Shown here piece by piece: positions 27,130 to 36,131 of a DNA stretch of 64,000 bases. The DNA comes from a bacterium. Its GTDB lineage: Bacteria > Myxococcota_A > Polyangia > Nannocystales > Nannocystaceae. The translations under genes and the position numbers were made by a program. Position 1 is the stretch's first letter, and each line of letters begins with the position of its first letter. The notes beneath the pieces are model-generated. The model was not told the origin of the DNA and made no database searches. It saw nothing but the letters and a program-made list of their open reading frames with translations. The stretch lies in assembly GCA_024742475.1 (NCBI GenBank), contig JANSYI010000010.1, forward strand, positions 62,001 through 126,000. Reading direction: 5' to 3'.

Positions 27130-27903
27130 GTGCGCTCTCCAACCTACCTTCGACGCCGAGGCTCGCAGCACATCCGCCGCGCGGGACGTGCTCCCGGAGA
27201 CCACGTCGCGCACATCGTCGACGCCCAGTGGCTCAGCCCCGGGGTTCGACGCCTCCGCTTTCGGTGCGAGGCGATCGACCCCGCGTGGACCGCCGGTGAC
27301 CGCCTGCTCGTCCGAGTGTGCCAAGACTCCCGCCGCTACTACACCATCGCAAGCATCGATCACGCTCGGCAGCGGTTCGATGTGGTCGCCGTCGCGCACC
27401 CCTACGGTGCTGGCGGCCGCTGGGCGAGCACGGCCGAGGTCGGTGAGACGACGGTCGTCTTCGGCCCGAAGCCAGACCTCGACGTGCGCATCGACGGCGC
27501 GCGCGAGGCCGTGTTGCTCGGTGACGAGACCGCGGTCGGTCTGTTCGAGGCGATCCGCAGCGGCCGACAGCGCCGCGTTCCCGTCCGCGGCGCGATCGAG
27601 CACGGGCGCGGCGTCGGGCTGAGGTCCGAGCCAGGGGCCCTCGAGGGGCTCGACATCCTCGCGCGTGAAGGCGCCCCCGGTGCCCGCTTGCACGGGTGGG
27701 CGCATGCATACGCTCGGGCGGAGCCCCGGACCGTATACTTCGTCGTCGGTCACGGCGCGGCCGTCCGCTCCCTGCGATTGGCGCTGTTGGCGATGGGCAT
27801 TCGCGGCGCGGCGATCCGCTCGCGCGCCTATTGGGGCCGCGCCGCGAGCACGGTGACGCGCTCGACCAGCGCGTCCGGATCGTTGCGCGCGGGGTCTTCG
27901 TGA
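27130..27903 (+). CDS. Siderophore-interacting (ViuB/SIP-type) ferric reductase
   Basis: 257 residues, GTG start at 27130. FAD/ferredoxin-reductase fold: WLSPGVRRLRFRC, the flavin-binding RRYYTIASID, AVLLGDETAVGLFEAI for the pyridine-nucleotide part, and the C-terminal VRSLRLALLAMGIRGAAIRS followed by AYW typical of SIPs. It would release iron from siderophores in the cytoplasm using NAD(P)H. The last 76 bp overlap the 3' end of cca on the other strand, so the final about 25 residues (Ser/Thr/Ala-rich) may not be part of the folded protein. Confidence 0.88.
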   Translation: MRSPTYLRRRGSQHIRRAGRAPGDHVAHIVDAQWLSPGVRRLRFRCEAIDPAWTAGDRLLVRVCQDSRRYYTIASIDHARQRFDVVAVAHPYGAGGRWASTAEVGETTVVFGPKPDLDVRIDGAREAVLLGDETAVGLFEAIRSGRQRRVPVRGAIEHGRGVGLRSEPGALEGLDILAREGAPGARLHGWAHAYARAEPRTVYFVVGHGAAVRSLRLALLAMGIRGAAIRSRAYWGRAASTVTRSTSASGSLRAGSS

Positions 27904-29132
27904 ACCCACGCGAGCAAGGCGCGCATCGTCTCTCCGACGGCGGGCCCGGGTTCGAGCAGGCCCGCGCCGATCAGCGCCCCGCCCTTGATCGCCAGCTCAC
28001 CGACCGACAACGGGGCTCCACGCAGGGCCGCATCCAGCGTTGCGCGGGCCTGCTCGTCCGCCCCGATCACCGCGAGCGCGGCCTGCAAGCGCCCGCGTCC
28101 CACGGACGCGGCGGCCCGACGCAGCTGCGCCGCATCCCCCCCGAGCGCCGCCTCGAGCCGGGAGACCTCGGGGCCGACCAGGCCCATTACATCCGCGCGT
28201 AGCGACTTGCTGGGCTTGAGCGCGTCGATGCCGGCCGCGACGGCGTCGAGGTCCTCACCGCCCTGCCGCGCGCGCGGGCGCAACAGGCGGGCCAAGCGTG
28301 GCGCGACCGCCGGCTCCATGTCATCCACTGCGTCGATGGCGTGACGCAGCGCGGGCTCGGGGACGGCCGGCAGCACGTGGGACCACATGCCGGTCGCCAC
28401 CATCGGTCTCAACCCTCGCGACGGCTTCGGCGCGAGCAGCAGCTTGTGCAGTTCGACCAACACCCGCTCGCGGCTGACCTTGTCCAGGACGTGTAGTGCT
28501 CCGCCGATCGCAGCCTGCGTCTGGGGCTCGAGCTCCAGCGTCCGGGTCGCGCAGAACCGGACCGCACGCATCGTCCGCAGGCCGTCCTCGAGGAACCGCC
28601 GGCTTGGATCCCCGACGGCCCGCACGATGCCCGCGCGCAGGTCCTCGAGCCCGCCGAAGGGATCGGAGAAGACGCCTTGCACCGGGTCCCAGGCCAGCGC
28701 GTTGACCGTGAAATCACGCCGCGCAAGATCGTCCTCGAGGTCTCGAAGAAACGTGACCTCGGTGGGCCGCCGACCGTCTTCGTAGGTCCCCTCCCCCCGA
28801 AACGTGGTGACCTCGACCGGCGTCGCCGCCTCGGCGCCCGCCTGCCGGACGAGTACGCTCACCGTCCCGTGGTCGATGCCGGTGGGCACGGTGCGCCAGA
28901 ACGCCTGCTGCACCTCGGTGGGCGTCGCCGAGGTCGCCAGATCCCAGTCGCTGACGCCCAGGCCGAGCAGGACGTCCCGCACCGCGCCGCCCACGAGCAC
29001 CGCCGCATGCCCGTGGGACTGCAGCGTGCCGGCGACGTCGACGATCTCCGCCGGCACGTTTGCGTTGCGCAAGCGCTCGTGCGCCTGCGGGAGGTCGGCA
29101 GGAGGCGCGCCGCGGTTCAAGTCGACTCGCAC
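27828..29132 (-). CDS. cca: CCA tRNA nucleotidyltransferase / poly(A) polymerase family
   Basis: 434 residues. Nucleotidyltransferase head VLVGGAVRDVLLGLGVSDWD with the DxD pair (DWDLATSATP), then RRDFTVNALAWDP and GDPSRRFLEDGLRTMRAVRF, the ERhxxDxxRhhRhhRF-like neck. It adds CCA to tRNA 3' ends; the tRNA-Leu of this window lacks an encoded CCA, in agreement. The start at 29132 lies 16 bp inside the end of the Cys-rich lipoprotein gene on the same strand. The 3' end overlaps the SIP gene by 76 bp tail to tail. Confidence 0.93.
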   Translation of the reverse strand: MRVDLNRGAPPADLPQAHERLRNANVPAEIVDVAGTLQSHGHAAVLVGGAVRDVLLGLGVSDWDLATSATPTEVQQAFWRTVPTGIDHGTVSVLVRQAGAEAATPVEVTTFRGEGTYEDGRRPTEVTFLRDLEDDLARRDFTVNALAWDPVQGVFSDPFGGLEDLRAGIVRAVGDPSRRFLEDGLRTMRAVRFCATRTLELEPQTQAAIGGALHVLDKVSRERVLVELHKLLLAPKPSRGLRPMVATGMWSHVLPAVPEPALRHAIDAVDDMEPAVAPRLARLLRPRARQGGEDLDAVAAGIDALKPSKSLRADVMGLVGPEVSRLEAALGGDAAQLRRAAASVGRGRLQAALAVIGADEQARATLDAALRGAPLSVGELAIKGGALIGAGLLEPGPAVGETMRALLAWVHEDPARNDPDALVERVTVLAARPQ

Positions 29133-30676
29133 TGGTCGGTGCCGCCCACGTCACACGTCAGGCCCGCGCAGCAGTCACCGGCTCCGCACGCCCCGCCCAC
29201 TTCGACGCAGCAGTCGGCCGTTTCGATCATGTCGCAGTCGCCATTGCAGGCGAGATCGCCGCTGGTGAACTCGGGGCCGACCAGCGTCTCGCACGTCTCC
29301 CCGCCGAAGTCGGTGCCGTCGCAGACCTCACCGCCATCGATGACGCCATTGCCGCAGTCGAGCATGCAGCCGCTCGTGTCGTAGTTGGAGCAGTCTCCCA
29401 GGCACGCCAAGGTGCCGCCGTCGAAGCCGAAGTCGGTGCAGTCCAGCCCGGCGAGGTCGGCCCCATCGCACATCTCCCCGGGGTCGATGCCGTCGTCGCC
29501 GCAGACGTACGTGCAGCCGCTCGTGTCGAACGCTCCACACCCGGCCATGCAGCCCAGGCTGCCGCCGTCGAAGCCGAAGTCGGTGCAGTCCATCCCGTCG
29601 AGGTCGGCCCCATCGCACGTCTCGCCCGGGTCGATGCCGTCGTCGCCGCAGGTGTACGTGCAGCCGCTCTCGTCGAGCGCACTGCAGTCGCCCGCACATC
29701 CGAGCGTGCCGCCGTCGTAGCCCAAGCTCAGGCACGTCGCGGCGCCCACGTCGGTGCCGTCACACGTCTCACCGGGGTCGGTCTCGTCATCGCCGCACTC
29801 GTACGCACAACCGGCGGTGTCGAGCGAGCACGAGCCGGTGCAGCTGAGCGTCCCGAGGTCGAAGCCCTCGGACTCGCACGTGTTGCCGCCCAGGTTGTTG
29901 CCGTCGCACGGCTCCGCGCCGTCGATGACACCGTTGCCGCAGTTGTCGCAGCCGCCGAAGTCGAACTGGCAGTCGCCCGTGCATGCGAGTGAACCACCAC
30001 CTGCGCCTTGTGAGACGCACGTCTCGCCACCGAGCTGGTTGCCGTCGCAGTCCTCGCCCGCGTCGATGTTGCCGTTCCCGCAGGCATCGCACGCCGAAAC
30101 GTCGAACTCGCAGTTTGCGGCACACGCGAGGTCGCCGGAGGCGAAGCCCAACCCCTCGCAGCTCTGCCCGGCCAGCTGCGCGCCGTCGCACTCCTCGCCC
30201 TCGTCGACGAAGTCGTTGCCGCAGTCGGGGTCCTGACAGTCGTTGGGGCACGCGTCGTCATCGACGGTGTTGCCGTCGTCGCAGACCTCACCAGGCCCGA
30301 CGTGCGTGTCTCCGCAGACGTTGTTCGTGCAGTCGATCGTGCACTGGTCGCCCGGTGTGCCGTTGTCCGGCCCGTTGTCGCACTCTTCTGCGCCGTCGAG
30401 CGAGTCGTTGCCGCACAGCGTACCGGTCGTCGTGCCGTCGGTGGTCTCGGCGTCGCCGCTCGAGGAGCTGCTCGACGTCGCAGGGTCGACCGTCGGATCG
30501 GTGCTCGAATCGGCGCCCGAGCTGCTCGACTCGCCCGCCGTCGCGTTTGGCCCCGTCGATGTGCCCTCCGACGTCCCGGTGGAGGTCGGGGCGACCCCGA
30601 CGAAGTCGGTGCATCCGACGAGCGGGACGACAACTGCGGCGAGGACGACGACGCGACCCCAGTCCTGCAAAGCCAT
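29117..30676 (-). CDS. Lipoprotein with tandem myxobacterial disulfide repeats
   Basis: 519 residues from the ATG at 30676. Lipobox VPLVGC at about 22, a Ser/Thr/Asp linker of about 65 residues, then about nine Cys-rich repeats of 40-45 residues. Each repeat reads CGNxxIDxGExCDG...G..C..xGFxxGxLxCxxxCxxDxxGC. The two repeats around 29400-29640 are almost identical at the DNA level. The pattern is the Myxococcus cysteine-rich repeat family (TIGR02232-type). Acidic Asp/Glu at fixed spacing suggests calcium binding. Probably a surface or stalk-like protein. A Cys-dense tail (CCVEVGGACGAGDCCAGLTC) ends it. Confidence 0.9.
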   Translation of the reverse strand: MALQDWGRVVVLAAVVVPLVGCTDFVGVAPTSTGTSEGTSTGPNATAGESSSSGADSSTDPTVDPATSSSSSSGDAETTDGTTTGTLCGNDSLDGAEECDNGPDNGTPGDQCTIDCTNNVCGDTHVGPGEVCDDGNTVDDDACPNDCQDPDCGNDFVDEGEECDGAQLAGQSCEGLGFASGDLACAANCEFDVSACDACGNGNIDAGEDCDGNQLGGETCVSQGAGGGSLACTGDCQFDFGGCDNCGNGVIDGAEPCDGNNLGGNTCESEGFDLGTLSCTGSCSLDTAGCAYECGDDETDPGETCDGTDVGAATCLSLGYDGGTLGCAGDCSALDESGCTYTCGDDGIDPGETCDGADLDGMDCTDFGFDGGSLGCMAGCGAFDTSGCTYVCGDDGIDPGEMCDGADLAGLDCTDFGFDGGTLACLGDCSNYDTSGCMLDCGNGVIDGGEVCDGTDFGGETCETLVGPEFTSGDLACNGDCDMIETADCCVEVGGACGAGDCCAGLTCDVGGTDQCEST

Positions 30677-30744
30677 GCGTCGAGAATACCGCAGGCTGAA
30701 GGGCCGCCGCCGGAGAAACTCGCTCGGCGCACTGCGCAAGGCCC

Positions 30745-33567
30745 TCACCCCTTGCAGGCGCCCCAGGTCAGGCCGGAGCCCGCATCCACGCGCAACGGCA
30801 CCTCGAGCTCGACGGCGTCCTCCATGAGCGGCCTGCACAGCCCGATCAGCTCATCGACGCGCGCCTCGTCGCACTCGAAGATCAGCTCGTCGTGCACCGT
30901 GAGCAGGACGCGCGCCCAGTCCACTTGCGCGAGCGCCTCGTCGACCGCGATCATCGCCACCTTCATGATGTCGGCTGCGCTCCCCTGAATGGGCGTATTG
31001 CGGGCCATCCGCTCACCATGCGCGCGCGCGGCCCCCTTGCGGGCCAGCTCGGGGATCCGGCGGCGCCGGCCGAGGATCGTGCTGGCGTAGCCGCGCCGCT
31101 TGGCGATGCCGATCAGCTCGCGCATGTAGCGGTCGACGCCTGGGATCTTCTCCATGTATCCACGAATGTAAATGCCGGCTTTGCCGCGCGGAATGCCCAG
31201 CTGTTCGGCCAAGCCGTAGGCGGTCTGTCCGTAGACCACGCCGAAGTTGACGGCCTTCGCGATGCGACGCTGCTCGTCGTCGACCTCCGCCTCGGACACG
31301 CCAAACACCTCGGCGGCCGTGCGCCGGTGGACGTCGACGCCGTCGATGAACGCCGAGCGAAGGTTGGGGTCGGCCGACAGATGCGCGAGCACCCGCAGTT
31401 CGATCTGCGAGTAGTCGATGGCGACGAGCACTTGTCCTTCCGCCGCCACGAAGGCGTCTCGGATCCGCCGCCCCTCCGCGGTTCGAATGGGGATGTTCTG
31501 CAAGTTGGGGTCGACGCTCGAGAGGCGCCCGGTGGCGGCCACCGCCTGCGCGAACGTGGTGTGGAGCCGGCCGCTGTCCTCCCGCACCAAGCGCGGGAGC
31601 GCGTCGACGTACGTGTTCTTGAGCTTGCTGAGCTGGCGGTATTGCTGGATGTACTTCACGCGCGGATCGAGCTGCGAGAGCTTCTCGAGCGCGTTGGCGT
31701 CGGTGGAGTAGCCGGTCTTGATCTTGCGCGACGGCGGCAGCCCCCAGTCCTCGAAGAGAAGCTTCTGCAGCTGCAGCGGAGAGTCGAGGTTGACCGGGCC
31801 ATCGGACTCCTCGGCGAGGTTGGCCTGAATCTCGGCCAACTTGCCCTCGAGCTCGGACGCCTGCGCCCCGAGGACCTCGGTGTCGATGCGAATGCCGCGC
31901 CGCTCGATCCGGCTGAGCACACCGCACAGCGGCATCTCGACGTCGCGGAGCAGCGCCTGTGCCTCTTCATCAGCGGCCTCGATTTGAGGCCCGAGGGCGG
32001 CGTGCAGGGACAAGACGGCCCAGACGCGCTCGCATGCCCAGACACCGACCTCGCCGGGCCCGAGCGCTTCGAAGGGCTTGGCCTTTCGGCCCTTCCCCGT
32101 GATCGACTCCGCCTTCGCCAGCCCATGCGAGAGCACGTCCTTGGCCAACGCGTCGAGCTCGTGCGAGCTGCGAGCCGGGTCGAGCGAATACGACGCCAGC
32201 ATGGGATCGAACGTCACACCACGCAGGGTGATGTCGACGTTGGCGAGCGCGTGCGCGGCGTCCTTGTGGTGGTGAATCGACAGCGCGACCTCGGGGTCCT
32301 CGAGCAGGGGCCGCAGCGCCGACCACACCCCGTCCTCGGGGAGCAGGGGTCCAAGCGCGAGGTCGGCTTGAAGATGGCCGAACGCGAGGTACTTCGGTGC
32401 AACGCCGGCGGCTGCGACGGCGACGCCACACGGACGCGCGCCGAGGGCGGCCTCGGTCTGCCCTGCCCCCTTGGGCGCCGTGTTGACCAAGTAGATCGCC
32501 ACGTTGCCGGCCTCGCGCAGGCTCTCGGCGAGCGAGGGGAGCTGCTCGGCATGCGCCCCGGTCCAGGTCTCGAACGTCGTGGTCTCGGGCGGGTCGGTCT
32601 TGATCGGGACGAGCTCGAGCGCCCCGGGGTCCTCCTCGAGCTCGGCCGCGCCGCGGCTGGGGACCCGACCCATCTCACGGATGAGCTGCTTGAAGCCCAG
32701 CGGCTCGAAGAACTCGACGAGCTTGTCCTCGTCGAAGCCGGGGTCGTCGAGTTCCTGCAAGGGCGCCGGGAGCTCGACGTCCCGCCGCAGCTCGACCAGC
32801 GCGCGGCTGAGGCGAGCATCCTCGGCGTGCTCGATGAGCCGCTCCCGACGCTTCTTCTGCTTGATGTCCGGCGCCGCCGCGAGCACCCCCTCGAGCGTGT
32901 CGTACTCCCCGAGCAGCGTGGCGGCGGTCTTGGGGCCGATGCCCGGCACGCCCGGCACGTTGTCCGACGAATCGCCCGTGAGCGCGAGCAGGTCCCCGAG
33001 CTTCTCGGGCAGCACCCCGAACTTCGCCTCCACCTCGGCGGGGCCGATCACAACGTCCTTCATCGTGTCGTAGAGCACGACCGGCGGACCGCCGTCCTCC
33101 TCGCCGAGCGTGACGAGCTGCATCAGGTCCTTGTCGGAGGAGACGATGACCGTGGTCATGCCCGCGGCCCGGGCCTCGACGACGTAGCTGGCGATCAGGT
33201 CATCGGCTTCGAACTCGGGGTGCTCCACGCGCGGCAGGTTCAACGCGTCGACCGCTTGGCGCACCAGCTTGAACTGGGGCACGAGGTCCTCGGGCGGTGG
33301 CGGACGCTGGGCCTTGTAGTCGGGAAACGCCGCCTTGCGACCACCGTCACCGCCAGCGTCGAACACGGCCAGCAGCGCCTGCGGACCGAAGTCTCGCCGC
33401 GCCGCCTGCACCATCCGCGCAAAGCCCTGCACCGCGTTGGTCGGTGTGCCGTCGGGCGCGTTGAGCATCGGAATGGCGTGATAGGCCCGAAAGATGAAGT
33501 TGTACCCGTCGAACAGGAACAGGGTGTTCTTGCCGCCGGGCGGGCGTTGGGGAGTTTGAGCTGCCAT
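30745..33567 (-). CDS. polA: DNA polymerase I with degenerate proofreading domain
   Basis: 940 residues from the ATG at 33567. 5'-nuclease domain at the start (LFLFDGYNFIFRAYHAIP, ALTGDSSDNVPGVPGIGPKT), then a 3'-5' exonuclease-like domain, then the polymerase: motif A VLVAIDYSQIELRVLAHL, motif B RRIAKAVNFGVVYGQTAYGL and motif C LLTVHDELIFEC. In the exonuclease-like domain the DTE motif of the first catalytic site is replaced by YLVNTA and the last site YxxxD by WACERV, so proofreading is probably lost, as in Taq polymerase. Starts 7 bp after the upstream permease gene. Confidence 0.95.
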   Translation of the reverse strand: MAAQTPQRPPGGKNTLFLFDGYNFIFRAYHAIPMLNAPDGTPTNAVQGFARMVQAARRDFGPQALLAVFDAGGDGGRKAAFPDYKAQRPPPPEDLVPQFKLVRQAVDALNLPRVEHPEFEADDLIASYVVEARAAGMTTVIVSSDKDLMQLVTLGEEDGGPPVVLYDTMKDVVIGPAEVEAKFGVLPEKLGDLLALTGDSSDNVPGVPGIGPKTAATLLGEYDTLEGVLAAAPDIKQKKRRERLIEHAEDARLSRALVELRRDVELPAPLQELDDPGFDEDKLVEFFEPLGFKQLIREMGRVPSRGAAELEEDPGALELVPIKTDPPETTTFETWTGAHAEQLPSLAESLREAGNVAIYLVNTAPKGAGQTEAALGARPCGVAVAAAGVAPKYLAFGHLQADLALGPLLPEDGVWSALRPLLEDPEVALSIHHHKDAAHALANVDITLRGVTFDPMLASYSLDPARSSHELDALAKDVLSHGLAKAESITGKGRKAKPFEALGPGEVGVWACERVWAVLSLHAALGPQIEAADEEAQALLRDVEMPLCGVLSRIERRGIRIDTEVLGAQASELEGKLAEIQANLAEESDGPVNLDSPLQLQKLLFEDWGLPPSRKIKTGYSTDANALEKLSQLDPRVKYIQQYRQLSKLKNTYVDALPRLVREDSGRLHTTFAQAVAATGRLSSVDPNLQNIPIRTAEGRRIRDAFVAAEGQVLVAIDYSQIELRVLAHLSADPNLRSAFIDGVDVHRRTAAEVFGVSEAEVDDEQRRIAKAVNFGVVYGQTAYGLAEQLGIPRGKAGIYIRGYMEKIPGVDRYMRELIGIAKRRGYASTILGRRRRIPELARKGAARAHGERMARNTPIQGSAADIMKVAMIAVDEALAQVDWARVLLTVHDELIFECDEARVDELIGLCRPLMEDAVELEVPLRVDAGSGLTWGACKG

Positions 33568-33574
33568 GGGTCCT

Positions 33575-34879
33575 TCAGGGTTCGGACTCGGCCCGCGCGA
33601 ACACGGGGCTGCGCCGACGCATGAACACGTAGAACGCCTGGATGAGGCTGGTGGCCGGAATGGCCAGGAGTGCACCGACGAGCCCAAACATGCTCTCTCC
33701 GGCCAGCAGCGCGAAGATCACGATGACCGGGTGGATGTGGGCGGAGTCGCCGATGATCTTGGGGTTGAGCACGTTGGCTTCGAGCAGGTGAATGCCGGCG
33801 ATCCAGGCCAGCATGCCCAGCGCCGGGCCGAGCGACAGGCCCTGCTCTGAGCTCGCCGCCGCGATGACCACGATCGGAATCGACGAGATGATCGTGCCGA
33901 AGATCGGGATGAGGCTGAACGCGCCCGCCATCACCCCGAGCAGGAAGCTGTACTTGACGCCGAAGATCACCAGGCCGATGAAGGTGAGCACGCCGTTGAC
34001 CAAGCAGATCAGCAGCTGTCCCCGCACGACCCCGCCCAGGCCCCGGTCCATGCTCGCCCACAGCTCCTCGAAGTCTGCGTGGTACTCGAGCGGCACCAGG
34101 CCCCTGACGAACCCATTGACCCGGCGCAGGTCGACCAGGATGAAGGCGGCGATCATGAAGGTGATCACGAAGTTGGTCAGGAAGTCGGCGACGCCGGCCA
34201 CCAGTGCCGAGAGAGCGGGGCCGATGAACGAGCCGAGCTTGCCGGTCTGCTGGGCGACGAAGCGTTTGAGCGTGCCACCGAGCTCGGCGTCGTCCTCCGC
34301 CGGTTCGCGCGGCCGCCCGAACACCCACGTGCCGTCCTCGCGCTGCACCGCGGCGAGCTGTACGCGATCGAGGTCGACCGCAAACGATCCATCCTCGAGC
34401 GGGCGCACCACGAGCTCGTTGGGCAGCCCCTCGGGCACCGGATCGCTCACCGCCCCGTCATCGAGGAAGTCGCCAAACTCGTCGTGCAGCCAGCTCTCGG
34501 CGCGGGGGAGGTATTCGGTCTCGAGCCGCGCGAGGGCTTGCGGTGCCGTGTCACGGAGCCGGGCGAAGTCCTTGGCCACCGCGGGCAGAAGGAACCCGAA
34601 GAACGCTCCGAGCGCGCCGAGGATTGCGACGTAGCAGGCCACCACCGACAAGACACGCCCGATTCGGGGTTGCATGCGCGCGACGATCGGCGCGAGCAGG
34701 TAGGCGAGCAGCACCCCGAAGATGAACGGCAGCGCGATGCCTCGGAACAACAGCACCACCGCGAAGAGGAACAGCCCGAAGCCCCACAGCCGACCGAATC
34801 GACGGAGCGTCTGCCAAAGCGTGTCGGGACGCCGGCGGGACGTGGGCGGCGCCCCTTCCTGACTGGGTTCTTCGCTCAT
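33575..34879 (-). CDS. AI-2E/PerM-family membrane protein
   Basis: 434 residues from the ATG at 34879. About eight membrane segments: two at the start (FGLFLFAVVLLFRGIALPFI, then FGVLLAYLLAPIVARM), one near 90, a large polar loop (about 120-230), then ALVAGVADFLTNFVITFMIA, ICLVNGVLTFIGLVIFGVKY and further helices. The order and the GxxPxxG-type loops match the AI-2E exporter/PerM family, whose transported substrate varies and is often unknown. It lies directly upstream of polA (7 bp) and 61 bp downstream of lapB. Confidence 0.9.
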   Translation of the reverse strand: MSEEPSQEGAPPTSRRRPDTLWQTLRRFGRLWGFGLFLFAVVLLFRGIALPFIFGVLLAYLLAPIVARMQPRIGRVLSVVACYVAILGALGAFFGFLLPAVAKDFARLRDTAPQALARLETEYLPRAESWLHDEFGDFLDDGAVSDPVPEGLPNELVVRPLEDGSFAVDLDRVQLAAVQREDGTWVFGRPREPAEDDAELGGTLKRFVAQQTGKLGSFIGPALSALVAGVADFLTNFVITFMIAAFILVDLRRVNGFVRGLVPLEYHADFEELWASMDRGLGGVVRGQLLICLVNGVLTFIGLVIFGVKYSFLLGVMAGAFSLIPIFGTIISSIPIVVIAAASSEQGLSLGPALGMLAWIAGIHLLEANVLNPKIIGDSAHIHPVIVIFALLAGESMFGLVGALLAIPATSLIQAFYVFMRRRSPVFARAESEP

Positions 34880-34940
34880 CGAGGCGACTCCCCTGGGATC
34901 GCACACCTGCAGCCGGTCTCACAACCCACGCGGCCCCGAA

Positions 34941-36131
34941 TCACGATCGCAGCGGGCGGCCGGCAATGTCGCGGTCGACGTCACGCGCGCGTTCGGCTGC
35001 GGCGCGGTCCAGGCCGTGGTCGGTGGCGATGTCCCATCCCCCGCAGCTGTCGCAGCGGAAGCGGAAACGGGGCATGGCGACGCCGCAGCGGTCGCACAGG
35101 AGGTTGTGCCCCGGCAGCTCGCCCATCGCCGCCTCCCGGGCCAGGTCGCGCTGGCCCCGGGACAGCCGCAGCCGCACCAGCGACAGCTTGGCCTCGGCCG
35201 AATGCTCCGCCGCCCGCTCGAGGGCCGCGGCGGCCTGGTCGGAGTGCTGACGCGCGACGCGGTCGGCAAGCGCGACGATCAGCGAGGGCGACTGGACCGT
35301 GCGGAGGGTGGTCAACATGCGCTCGACCAGGTCGGCCACCCTGCCCTGCTCCGTGGCCCACCGCCACGCCTCGGGCACGATCACGTGCGCGCCGGCGGGC
35401 GCCAGCTCCCATGCGCGCTGCCAAGCGCCCAGGGCTGCGCGCGCGTCGGCCCCGGCCGACTCCACGCGCGCCGACGTGGTCCAGACGTGGCCGCTGTCGG
35501 GCGCCAGCTCGGTCGCCCGATCGGCGAGCCGCTTCGCCTTGCGGTCGTCGCCCTCGGCCAGGGCGATCGCGGCCTGTCCAGCGAGGGCATGCCCCCGCCG
35601 AATCCGGCTCTCGCGGCGTCGGCGGCCCTCGACCTGCTTCTCGTGTCGCTCCCACGTGGCCGCCGCGAACTCCCACGCCCCGGCCTGCTCGAGCGCCTGG
35701 GCCAGCGACTCGAGCGTGGCCACGGACGCCCGGGCGAGGGAGGCCGCGCGCATCAGCGCCCCCACGGCCGCGCGCTCGCTGCCCTGGGCGAGGAGATCTC
35801 TGCCCAGACCCACCAACGCAGCGACGCGCTGGTCGGCGGGCAGGTCCGCCGACGCCAAGACCGTGCGGTGAATCGCCTTGGCTCGCTCGACCCTGCCGCG
35901 CCGCCGGTCGAGGGCAGCGAGGGCCAAGAACGCGGTGCTGTCGGCCGGCTCGGCCTCGGCGAGGGATTCCAGCTCCGAGGCGACGTTCTCGAGATCGCCC
36001 TCGGCGAGCTCGTACAGGACGCGCGATCTCCGGGCGAGCGCCTCGACGACCTGACGACGCGGGGCCACGTACCACCACCCTGCGCCGAAGCCCGCGGCGA
36101 GGCACAGCAGCGCGACGAAGACGGTGGTCAT
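34941..36131 (-). CDS. lapB: LapB/YciM-like TPR protein with rubredoxin-type zinc domain
   Basis: 396 residues. One N-terminal membrane helix (VFVALLCLAAGFGAGWWYV), TPR-type helical repeats through the middle and a C-terminal rubredoxin-like metal site LCDRCGVAMPRFRFRCDSCG. This three-part layout is diagnostic for LapB, which tunes LpxC turnover and so lipopolysaccharide synthesis. It overlaps the LapA-like gene by ATGA (4 bp), the same order as lapAB of E. coli. Repeat spacing is loose and Ala-rich, as expected in high-GC DNA. Confidence 0.9.
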   Translation of the reverse strand: MTTVFVALLCLAAGFGAGWWYVAPRRQVVEALARRSRVLYELAEGDLENVASELESLAEAEPADSTAFLALAALDRRRGRVERAKAIHRTVLASADLPADQRVAALVGLGRDLLAQGSERAAVGALMRAASLARASVATLESLAQALEQAGAWEFAAATWERHEKQVEGRRRRESRIRRGHALAGQAAIALAEGDDRKAKRLADRATELAPDSGHVWTTSARVESAGADARAALGAWQRAWELAPAGAHVIVPEAWRWATEQGRVADLVERMLTTLRTVQSPSLIVALADRVARQHSDQAAAALERAAEHSAEAKLSLVRLRLSRGQRDLAREAAMGELPGHNLLCDRCGVAMPRFRFRCDSCGGWDIATDHGLDRAAAERARDVDRDIAGRPLRS

